NCBI GenBank assembly: GCA_903916555.1
Contig: CAIWXG010000206.1
Span: forward strand, 1-32,007
Reading direction: 5' to 3'
Source of the DNA: an uncultured Bacteroidota bacterium
GTDB taxonomy: Bacteria; Bacteroidota; Bacteroidia; Chitinophagales; Chitinophagaceae
DNA: 32,007 nt
The position numbers were made by a program, and so were the translations under genes. The notes under the pieces are model-generated. The model was not told the DNA's origin, made no database searches, and saw only the letters and a list, made by a program, of their open reading frames with translations. Positions 8,301 through 14,175 of the stretch are shown one piece after another (the first letter of the stretch is position 1; each line of letters begins with the position of its first letter).

Positions 8301-8680
8301 CCATCAACAGTTTGTGTTGCAAATGCCAAAGCCTTTTTTTCCCTTTTTATTCCTAATGCAGTTACTACTGTTTCATTTAACTCTTTAGCTTGTGTTTTCA
8401 TGTTTATAATAATGCCGTCAGCGGTAATTTCTGCATCTTGGCTTGCATAACCCAAAGCCTTTATTAAAAGCATTTTATCTCCATTGGGTACATCTATTTC
8501 AAAATTACCGTCAACATCTGTTACAGTTCCTAATACAGTACCTTTAATGGCAATACTTGCTCCCGGCAGCCCTTGTCCGGTCTCGTCGAGTACTTTACCT
8601 TTAATGTGCCGTGTTTGGGCAAAGGCAAATTGCATACCTACCAACAACAATACAAATAACATTAATCCCTTTTTCTTCAT
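5399..8680 (-). CDS. SusC/RagA-family TonB-dependent outer-membrane transporter
   Basis: I place the start at the ATG ending at 8680 (1,093 residues), because it opens a clean signal peptide (MKKKGLMLFVLLLVGMQFAF, cut after AFA). The frame stays open 31 codons further, but those residues (NLHPKPPYHST...) are not signal-like. Domains in order: carboxypeptidase-regulatory-like repeat (about 26-105), a TonB-box-like ETVVTALG near 106, a plug domain (about 115-235, with MQLRGVTSLTGDNAPLIIVD and the SusC/RagA signature ALYGIKAAAGALIITTKKG), then a large beta-barrel with many alternating aromatic strands to the C-terminal GLRLNLGL. There is no STN domain, so direct signalling to an anti-sigma factor is unlikely. 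It is the first gene of a susC-susD operon and imports oligomers captured by SusD using TonB energy. The substrate is unknown. Confidence 0.95.
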   Translation of the reverse strand: MKKKGLMLFVLLLVGMQFAFAQTRHIKGKVLDETGQGLPGASIAIKGTVLGTVTDVDGNFEIDVPNGDKMLLIKALGYASQDAEITADGIIINMKTQAKELNETVVTALGIKREKKALAFATQTVDGEQLNNSGTGNPLSELEGKVSGLTIINSAGDPGAGTYMQLRGVTSLTGDNAPLIIVDGIPIDNSINAYDPTNAGFQASGANGNLTGGAQATNRGLDINPNDIESINVLKGPAATALYGIKAAAGALIITTKKGNSPGQGKGVHVSVNSSYSVDEVNKLPELQNKYSQGSGNLYMGPSTGKSTSWGAAIDTLFWDGKSNDIDKHGNIVGKSSLSALTKVTPYNPYDFFQTGTSNNNNIALSGGDDKASFRMSFGDLRQFGTIPNTRYNKNTIGLNGQIILTDKLSISAGANYVKSENDKAQQGSNISALMLGLMRTPPTYDNANGVSNPASNSLSYLDTANNTQRNYRGGAGYDNPYWSVNRNKFVSNLDRFYGYTQVNYKLLDWIDLTYRLGGDVYTQSDKNAYDIYSRAFPAGAIYMTNYSNSQFNSDIIINMHKTINKDFNAALTLGQNYFDLTSKSTLAQGTTLTLPNFLDMSNASNYFASESEGKLRRMAYYGQGELDYKNYLFLTLSGRDETSSTLPANKNNFFYPSAGLSYVFTEPLGLTGSPILSYGKLRLSDASVGKDAPPLGLVTYYHSAGIQDGFTPGITWPFVGSSGYEISNAVTVIGNPNLKPEHTNSFEIGTDLAFFHSRLNLSATYYYSKTTDGIFQVPVPYSAGFGAELMNAATISNKGLELSLNTTPIKTKSGFRWDLNFNWTKNVNEVVSLSNGLDQLFISGFQNGGIYAVPGQAFGVIMGNDYVRDSKGNLIINDVKGDPGYGMPIVGTKNVALGNINPNWIGSMVNSFSFKGFSLGVQIDMRSGGQIWNGTRGALSYFGKSAETLNRNDSTVFSGYMGHVDISGNVVHGAIDTAGAGAKNTYYAKTGQYYWQNLGSSFIGPGRPSVEDGSWLRLRQISLTYVLPTSLIKKAHIHSMAVTVYMNNIILWTKYKGVDPETSLSGPANGQGMDYFNNPGIKSYGLRLNLGL

Positions 8681-8851
8681 TTTAGCTTTTTTAATTGTTA
8701 AAAATAAAATATAAAATAAACTTAAAGTTGAGTGATAAGGAGGTTTTGGATGTAAATTTACAGATACTTTCACAATTTTGCAATTTTATTTAATCTAAAT
8801 TTAACTTTGGCGATATTATCGGAGAAAATTTAGGTGTTTTTTTTGTTAAAT

Positions 8852-8871
8852 TTTTGTTATATATAACAAAA
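8852..8871. promoter_or_regulatory. Perfect 20-bp palindrome upstream of susC, overlapping a candidate -7 element
   Basis: TTTTGTTATATATAACAAAA equals its own reverse complement. It is flanked by a further pair, GTTAA (8845-8849) and TTAAC (8872-8876). A minus-strand TAATTTTG at 8874-8867, fitting the Bacteroidetes -7 consensus TAnnTTTG, overlaps its right edge, though no TTTG -33 box is visible at the right distance. An operator for the susCD promoter is the simplest reading; an AT-rich hairpin in the leader is the alternative. Confidence 0.45.
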
Positions 8872-8906
8872 TTAACTTATATTTACTGACTATCAGATAA
8901 TACATA

Positions 8907-8959
8907 GATTGTTTTGCTTCCGGATGCCATAATGGAATATCCGGAAGAACGGGGCAATC
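8907..8959 (-). terminator. Hairpin beyond the RDD gene, possible terminator
   Basis: The 9-bp stem CTTCCGGAT (8917-8925) / ATCCGGAAG (8939-8947) sits inside an outer pair GATTG (8907-8911) / CAATC (8955-8959), just after the RDD gene stop. No U-tract follows on the minus strand, so termination is only inferred from position. The right arm ATCCGGAAGAACG resembles ATCAGGAAGAACG of the hairpin on the other side of the RDD gene (9910-9922). Confidence 0.4.
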
Positions 8960-8964
8960 TAAAA

Positions 8965-9816
8965 TTATAATCTTTCTGTTGTAACATCGAAATCATTTTT
9001 CATTTTATTGCTTTTATAGTAATATTGAATACGACCTTTTATGTTTTTAGAAAATTTACTTTTTAAAACATTTTTTGTTTTTGAATTAATACTATCAAAC
9101 CGTATAGCATCTAAATCTCCATAATTTTTAAATCTAATTAATACATCAATATAATTATCATTACCTATTTTCATAGAATCGTAAAAAACAACATCAGGGG
9201 TAAAGTTTTCTCCTAATGAATTCTTTAATAATTCATTTGCTTCTTCACTTTTTTGTTTATTATAAGAAGTTTCAATGTATTGAATTCTTTTAGTATCTTC
9301 ATTCTTTAAAAATGTGTCAAATGGTTTTAATATGAACCAAAATAATGTTGTAAAAACAATAAATATTAAAATTGTATGAAAAATAGCGATTTTGGAATAA
9401 CTTCTTTTATTGGCATATTCTACAACGGTTGTACCTGCAACAAAGTCACCTAATCGCCTAGAAGGATTAAAAAAAACAAATATCACTTCTATAGGATAAA
9501 TAATAAAGAATAGATTTCTAATATAACATTGTAAAGGTGTTGCAACATTGCCATGTCTATTAATCAACTGAAATCCAAAGATTCTTTTCCCTATGCTACG
9601 CCCGTTAAAAGAGTCTTTTAATAAATAAACATTAAAAGCTATTGCTATTAATAGCATAATATTTTTTAGATAAATAAAATGAATTTCTTTGTGTGAAATT
9701 TCATATTTAAAAGTAAATATAAATATTATACCAACAGGAACAATTGCAATAGTTGACATTATCATTTGGTCAAAATACATTGCCCCAATTCTTTTCCATT
9801 TGTTTATTTTTTCCAT
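8965..9816 (-). CDS. RDD-family membrane protein with an unassigned C-terminal domain
   Basis: The N-terminal part is an RDD domain: KRIGAMYFDQ carries the conserved Arg9 and Asp16, GRSIGKRIFGFQLIN is the central motif, and RRLGDFVAGTTVVEY carries the conserved Asp124. Membrane helices fall at about 18-36, 46-66, 99-117 and 140-162. Residues 165-283 form a charged soluble tail with several beta strands (PDVVFYDSM, IDVLIRFKNYG, GRIQYYYKS) that I do not recognise. RDD proteins are often of unknown function; some act in ion transport. The gene stands alone: hairpin-bearing intergenic regions lie on both sides. Total length of 283 is longer than minimal RDD proteins because of the tail. Confidence 0.85.
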   Translation of the reverse strand: MEKINKWKRIGAMYFDQMIMSTIAIVPVGIIFIFTFKYEISHKEIHFIYLKNIMLLIAIAFNVYLLKDSFNGRSIGKRIFGFQLINRHGNVATPLQCYIRNLFFIIYPIEVIFVFFNPSRRLGDFVAGTTVVEYANKRSYSKIAIFHTILIFIVFTTLFWFILKPFDTFLKNEDTKRIQYIETSYNKQKSEEANELLKNSLGENFTPDVVFYDSMKIGNDNYIDVLIRFKNYGDLDAIRFDSINSKTKNVLKSKFSKNIKGRIQYYYKSNKMKNDFDVTTERL

Positions 9817-9886
9817 AGTTATTATTTTTATTTAATAATTTATATCAATATTAAATAGAAACCCCAAAAGCAAAGCTTGATTCTCA

Positions 9887-10005
9887 TTCTTCCTGATTTT
9901 CCGCAGGGAATCAGGAAGAACGTATAAAACTCCTTCTCAGAAGGTATTTAGCTTGATAGTGCCAAAGGTAAGTGATATATAAATTAACTGGTATTAATGC
10001 CTTCT
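9887..10005 (-). repeat. Cluster of hairpins between the Nudix and RDD genes
   Basis: A perfect 12-bp inverted repeat TTCTTCCTGATT (9887-9898) / AATCAGGAAGAA (9909-9920) has a 10-base loop. Next to it AGAAGGTATT (9939-9948) pairs with AATGCCTTCT (9996-10005) with one G-T wobble, and a small hairpin CCTTC/GAAGG shares the left arm of that pair. They lie between the end of the Nudix gene and the start of the RDD gene and could terminate the former or act as a dispersed palindromic element. No clear U-tract is seen. Confidence 0.4.
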
Positions 10006-10031
10006 AAAAGTCCAATCTTTATTCTTACTTC

Positions 10032-10685
10032 CTATATATTAGAGGTATTTACGCCCTCCAACAGCACCTCCAGTTCAGATAGAATCATTGCTGTTGCACC
10101 CCATATCAATACGTCTGCGGATAGTTGATAGGCATTTACATTCTTTATTTTAATTTTTGATGCCGGAGATATTACATCAGTTATTGTTTTTTTATTTTTA
10201 TGGAATAACAAACTAAGCGGTATTTCTAATACATGTGCTACTTCATTAGCACTGGGTTTAAACTCCGGCTTTGTATTACTAAAACCTATATAAGGAAATA
10301 CGTTATAATTACTTACAGGTATATATATTGGAGTTAAAGCTCCTAATAGTTGTACATGTGTTTTATTTATGCCTATTTCTTCTTCTGCTTCTCTAAGGGC
10401 TGTAGCCATTAAAGTATCATCATAAGGCTCTTTTCTGCCGCCCGGAAAACTTACTTGACCACTGTGTGCAGTTTTGTCTTCGTTCCGCCTCATTAATACC
10501 AGGTGTAACTCATTATCTATAGGGTATAACAAACAAAGTACTGCACTTAGTCTTGCATTTTGGGGTACGGTAGCCGGCATGGGTACTACTCTGCCTAACA
10601 TTCTTTCCTGAGCGGCGCGACCGGGCAAAGGCTCGTTTAAACGGGTGGATAAAAAATGAATAATAGTACTGTAATTATCTTTCAA
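10032..10685 (-). CDS. Nudix hydrolase, CoA pyrophosphatase type (NudL-like)
   Basis: The 217-residue protein has the CoA-pyrophosphatase (UPF0035) signature HSGQVSFPGGRKE at about 74-86, running straight into the Nudix box core TALREAEEEIGI (95-106), where the glutamates bind the catalytic metal. As in other NudL-type enzymes the first acidic position of the Nudix box is an aspartate in PYDD and its spacing is one residue off the generic consensus. Enzymes of this group cleave CoA or acyl-CoA to 3',5'-ADP and phosphopantetheine, turning over oxidised CoA. The substrate is inferred from the motif only. The gene has its own upstream region with a palindrome and a -7-like element, so it is probably transcribed separately from pirin. 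The start gives the usual N-terminal helix leading to the conserved PGRAAQERM region. Confidence 0.9.
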   Translation of the reverse strand: MKDNYSTIIHFLSTRLNEPLPGRAAQERMLGRVVPMPATVPQNARLSAVLCLLYPIDNELHLVLMRRNEDKTAHSGQVSFPGGRKEPYDDTLMATALREAEEEIGINKTHVQLLGALTPIYIPVSNYNVFPYIGFSNTKPEFKPSANEVAHVLEIPLSLLFHKNKKTITDVISPASKIKIKNVNAYQLSADVLIWGATAMILSELEVLLEGVNTSNI

Positions 10686-10708
10686 TTAAATATATGTATT
10701 TATAATAA

Positions 10709-10730
10709 GGCATACCAATATTGTTATGCC
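10709..10730. promoter_or_regulatory. 22-bp near-perfect palindrome upstream of the Nudix gene
   Basis: Arms GGCATA (10709-10714) and TATGCC (10725-10730) enclose the self-complementary core CAATATTG (10716-10723). Only the pair at 10715/10724 breaks the symmetry. It lies 23 bp before the start codon and just downstream (in the direction of transcription) of a minus-strand -7-like TAATTTTG at 10743-10736. That is where a repressor site would sit. A short mRNA hairpin is the alternative. Confidence 0.45.
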
Positions 10731-10735
10731 ACAAA

Positions 10736-10743
10736 CAAAATTA
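10736..10743 (-). promoter_or_regulatory. Candidate -7 promoter element of the Nudix gene
   Basis: Minus-strand TAATTTTG matches the Bacteroidetes -7 consensus TAnnTTTG, about 50 bp before the start codon. No convincing TTTG -33 box is present, so confidence is limited. Confidence 0.35.
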
Positions 10744-10790
10744 GGTGGCAAACATGTTTTAAACGTTTCTTAAATAATAATTATTTATTA

Positions 10791-11507
10791 CTAATGCATT
10801 GGCACTTCTAATATTAAAACTTCGCTGTTCTCCTTTGCTTTAATTTCTACAGCATCTATTTCATAAACACCTATTGCATCTCTTCTGTTTAGTTCTTTAT
10901 CCATAATACTTACATTACCTTCTACAAGTAAAAGATATAAACCGTTGTTTGTATTGTGGGGTGTAACCGTAATCGTTTTGCCTTCTTCAAGGGCGGTTCT
11001 GTATATCCATGCTTGTTGGTGTATTTTAAGTCCGGCATCCGTATTGGTAATAGGTGATGCAATGGTTTGCATCTTATTAATACGGTCTTCTTTTTTAAAG
11101 TAGGCTTGATGGTATTGTGGTGTTACATTTTGTTTTTCAGGAAAAATCCATATTTGAAACAAGCGAACTTTTTCGTTTTTGTTATGGTTGTATTCGCTAT
11201 GTGTTATGCCTGTACCTGCACTCATAGCCTGCACCTCATCTACATGTATCGATTCTGTGTTACCCATACTGTCTTTATGTTCTAATGCCCCTTCTAGCAC
11301 AACAGTAACAATTTCCATATTGTCGTGTGGGTGTTTTCCGAAACCGTTACCACCCGCAACTGTGTCATCATTAAGTACCCTAAGCATACCGAAATTTACT
11401 TTTGTAGGGTCGTACCAGCTTGCAAAGCTAAATGAATGCCATGCATCTAACCACCCATGATTAGCATGTCCCCTTTTATCGGCTTCATGAAATATAATTT
11501 TAGCCAT
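10791..11507 (-). CDS. Pirin family protein (YhhW-type bicupin)
   Basis: The 238-residue protein is a two-cupin pirin. Metal ligands are in place: KHPHDNMEIVT supplies His59 and His61, and GITHSEYN supplies His103 and Glu105. The N-terminal motif HGWLDAWHSFSFASWYDP is typical of the YhhW/quercetinase-like branch, as is the length (E. coli YhhW has about 230 residues). Such proteins bind iron or another divalent metal in the cytoplasm. Some show quercetin 2,3-dioxygenase activity, but the natural substrate is generally unknown, and I do not assign one here. It diverges from the BatA-like gene across a 156-bp region and precedes the Nudix gene with a 105-bp gap. Confidence 0.93.
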   Translation of the reverse strand: MAKIIFHEADKRGHANHGWLDAWHSFSFASWYDPTKVNFGMLRVLNDDTVAGGNGFGKHPHDNMEIVTVVLEGALEHKDSMGNTESIHVDEVQAMSAGTGITHSEYNHNKNEKVRLFQIWIFPEKQNVTPQYHQAYFKKEDRINKMQTIASPITNTDAGLKIHQQAWIYRTALEEGKTITVTPHNTNNGLYLLLVEGNVSIMDKELNRRDAIGVYEIDAVEIKAKENSEVLILEVPMH

Positions 11508-11527
11508 ATAATTTAAATTTTAAAGCA

Positions 11528-11535
11528 CAAAATTA
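11528..11535 (-). promoter_or_regulatory. Candidate -7 promoter element of pirin
   Basis: Minus-strand TAATTTTG fits TAnnTTTG and lies 20 bp before the pirin start, so the predicted leader would be about a dozen bases. The same octamer occurs before susC, the Nudix gene and the GT5-like gene. Confidence 0.4.
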
Positions 11536-11651
11536 CTATAATGATGATTTAGAAAATAGATATGCGTATTTAATAAATAAATTAAGACGTAGAAAATAGC
11601 TCTGATAATAATCTTTAACTATTTTGCAAACTACTGATAGCTATATTCACC

Positions 11652-11659
11652 TATATTTG
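11652..11659 (+). promoter_or_regulatory. Candidate -7 element immediately before the BatA-like gene
   Basis: TATATTTG matches TAnnTTTG exactly. It ends 4 bp before the GTG start, so a transcript from it would be leaderless or nearly so. The nearest TTTG upstream (11623-11626) is 25 bp away, farther than the usual spacing of about 20, so this may not be the working promoter. Confidence 0.35.
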
Positions 11660-11663
11660 TTGT

Positions 11664-13709
11664 GTGAGTTTTTTATACCCCCTTTTTCTTATTTCAGGTA
11701 TAACATTGGCAATACCGGTGTTAATACATTTATTTAATTTACGTAAGTATAAAACCGTATTATTTCCACATACGCGTTTTTTAAGAAACATACAACTAAA
11801 CAGCCGCAAACAAAGCCAGGTGCGTTATAAATTGTTATTGCTTTGTCGTTTGCTTTTTTTGGCAAGTTTGGTATTTGCATTTGCACAACCGGTATTTAAT
11901 AAAACAACAAAAACAAACACAGGCGAAAAGCAGCAAATAATATACATAGACAATTCGTATAGTATGGGTGCTAAAATAGGCACTCGCCGCATTATAGATA
12001 TAGCTAAAGAAGCTGCCATAAAACAGATTCACAAATCGAAACCGGGAACTAAATTTATTTTAATAACCAATGATAAACTACAAAGCTACCACCCCTTACC
12101 CGCAAACATAGTACTGAATGCTATTAATAATATAGAGGTATCGGCTTCTATTAAAACGGTAAACGATATTGTAAATACGGTACAGAACCTTATACAAAAT
12201 GAAAACATACCGGAATCAGTAATTTATTATTATTCTGATTTTCAAAAAAACTCGTTCCCTGTATTGCCTAACAAAACACTATTACAAAATACTACTTTTA
12301 TTGGCATACCCATACAGGCAGACAGCCAAGATGATGTTTACGAAATTGCCAATACTTATATAGACACTGCTTACCTTACTACTCCTGTATTACAAACCGG
12401 TAAGAATAATTATTTAATTGTACATACCACAAGAACAGGCAAACCAAATACCGAAAGTACCGTATTACAGTTAAAGCTTAACGGGCAAGTAAAAAATGCT
12501 GTTTCTCTTAATTTAGATAAGGGTGAGAGTATAGATACATTACAGTTTCAGGTAACTAATGCCGACTGGCAACAAATAGAATTAAAAATAAACGATAGAG
12601 AACTTCATTTTGATGATACGTTTAGAATTGCTGCACGCAGCTCGCCAAATTTATCTATATTGGTAGTTAATGAAGGGCAGATGAATCCTTATATATTAGC
12701 ATCTTTTAAGGCTTATAACGGTTTCAGGCTCAACCAAACTGATATAAACAGCAACGTATCTAACTGGAAAGATTATAATTTAGTAATATTAAATGGCGTT
12801 ACATCTATTAGCACCGTGTTGGCTAAAACAATTAATACCGCCTTGCAAAACGGACAAAGTATTGTGTTTTTTCCGGGTAAAACAAGTAATATCAATTCTT
12901 TAAATGAGGGCTTAAAACAAATTGGCGACATAAACATTACAGGTATAGACACAGCGGTACAAGCGGCAAGTACGATACAAAAAGGAAGTAATTTAGTAAA
13001 AAATCTATTTGATAACCTATCTGAAAATGTACAGTTGCCTGTTGCTAATTGGCATTATATAATAAGTGCTGGTTTAAGTGCCAATCAGCAATCTATATTA
13101 AGTTACCGAAATGGCGACCCCATGTTAGCCTGTTATACACCTACAAAAGGCAAGTTTTATTTATTGACGAGTGCAGCCGATTTACAGTCGGGCAATTTTC
13201 CAGGCAGTTATTTTTTCACACCTTTTTTATACGAGATGGCAATGCAAGCCGGCAGTAGTAGTGTAAACGCCGTAATGGCAGGTACGCAGCAATCTGTATA
13301 TTTATCGCTAGCCAATGCAACAGAAAGGAGTACAGTTCATTTGTTTTCTGCCGGTTTAGATGCCATACCTCCACAACATGCCAATGGCACAGGTATAGAT
13401 GTATTTATAAATGAGGTAACCCAACAACCGGGATTCTATAAACTAGCTTCGCATAACAGCGATACTGTATTAGTGGCATTAAACCAGAATAAAAGTGAAT
13501 CGCAACTAATTTTTAAAGATATTGAAAAATTAAAAAAAGAATGGCAAGCAGAAAACATAAAATGGATTAGTATTAATGATACCAACAATACTAATGATAT
13601 TGACAATATAGAGCCATTTCCGATATGGAAAGTATGCTTGTTTTTTGCAATTCTAATGCTTATTGCGGAAACATTTTTATTAGCTAAGCCTGATAAGAAG
13701 ATTGTTTAG
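11664..13709 (+). CDS. BatA-domain, VWA-like membrane protein
   Basis: The 681-residue protein opens with the aerotolerance/BatA N-terminal domain: helix 1 (about 5-24), the diagnostic HLFNLRKYKTVLFPHTRFL, then helix 2 (about 56-76). A von Willebrand A-like domain follows, with the DxSxS metal site YIDNSYSMG (Asp96, Ser98, Ser100). A long periplasmic-type middle region (about 230-640) precedes a C-terminal membrane helix (about 652-672). The GTG at 11664 is the right start, since it places MSFLYPLFL exactly where relatives begin. Family knowledge: Bat proteins were linked to oxygen tolerance in Bacteroides, but the large standalone versions common in Bacteroidota are uncharacterised. No MoxR ATPase or other Bat gene is adjacent, so this copy is an orphan. 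Confidence 0.88.
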   Translation: MSFLYPLFLISGITLAIPVLIHLFNLRKYKTVLFPHTRFLRNIQLNSRKQSQVRYKLLLLCRLLFLASLVFAFAQPVFNKTTKTNTGEKQQIIYIDNSYSMGAKIGTRRIIDIAKEAAIKQIHKSKPGTKFILITNDKLQSYHPLPANIVLNAINNIEVSASIKTVNDIVNTVQNLIQNENIPESVIYYYSDFQKNSFPVLPNKTLLQNTTFIGIPIQADSQDDVYEIANTYIDTAYLTTPVLQTGKNNYLIVHTTRTGKPNTESTVLQLKLNGQVKNAVSLNLDKGESIDTLQFQVTNADWQQIELKINDRELHFDDTFRIAARSSPNLSILVVNEGQMNPYILASFKAYNGFRLNQTDINSNVSNWKDYNLVILNGVTSISTVLAKTINTALQNGQSIVFFPGKTSNINSLNEGLKQIGDINITGIDTAVQAASTIQKGSNLVKNLFDNLSENVQLPVANWHYIISAGLSANQQSILSYRNGDPMLACYTPTKGKFYLLTSAADLQSGNFPGSYFFTPFLYEMAMQAGSSSVNAVMAGTQQSVYLSLANATERSTVHLFSAGLDAIPPQHANGTGIDVFINEVTQQPGFYKLASHNSDTVLVALNQNKSESQLIFKDIEKLKKEWQAENIKWISINDTNNTNDIDNIEPFPIWKVCLFFAILMLIAETFLLAKPDKKIV

Positions 13710-14121
13710 GTGGTTGGGGGGAAGTTGTGAAATAATATCTATTTTTTATAAATTCAAAAAAATCCCAATGGGGCTGCTATTATTATATAAAAAAAATAGA
13801 TTAATACTTAAAAACCCGACAGGGGTGGTATTATATTGATATCACCCTGTCGGAGTTTTAGAAGAAAATAAATAATATTCCCATAATTATTTCATCCCTA
13901 TCTGGGTTTTAAATGTAGTTTACAAGGATTCCGTATTTTAGTTTGGATTGAATAACCCTTTATAACAATTATAAATTACTTTAGCTAAATTATTATTTGT
14001 ATATTTTATTTTAGTTGTCCAGCTATTGCAAAAATCTATGAAATTAATTATCTACGAAAAATAAAAAAAATAACACATATATAAAAAACACACTTATAAA
14101 ATAATACACCTAATAAACACT
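13710..14121. other. Gene-free intergenic region with CCC/GGG palindrome remnants
   Basis: No plausible gene is present. Short C-run/G-run palindromes recur: CCCAATGGGG (13764-13773), CCGACAGGG (13816-13824) pairing with CCCTGTCGG (13845-13853), and CCCTATCTGGG followed by TTTTAAATG (13896-13915). The 13816-13853 pair also places GGTG and CACC inside the stem, with one bulged G, and may serve as a terminator for the BatA-like gene. The series looks like decayed copies of a dispersed intergenic repeat; I cannot name the family. Confidence 0.4.
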
Positions 14122-14159
14122 AAAAAAGCTCCCAATGCCATAAACAAGGGAGCTTTTTT
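14122..14159. terminator. Bidirectional intrinsic terminator of the glmS operon
   Basis: A perfect 12-bp stem AAAAAAGCTCCC (14122-14133) / GGGAGCTTTTTT (14148-14159) with a 14-base loop provides a U-tract in both directions. It sits 16 bp beyond the glmS stop on the minus strand and also faces the upstream plus-strand gene. Confidence 0.9.
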
Positions 14160-14175
14160 ATATATAAAATTAACA

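Noticed and set aside
8226-8714. Two plus-strand open frames inside susC
   Set aside because: They are antisense shadows of strongly conserved SusC plug and regulatory-domain coding sequence and show no family features.
5399-8773. Longer SusC start at 8773, adding 31 residues
   Set aside because: The added residues are not signal-like, while the ATG at 8680 opens directly into a typical signal peptide.
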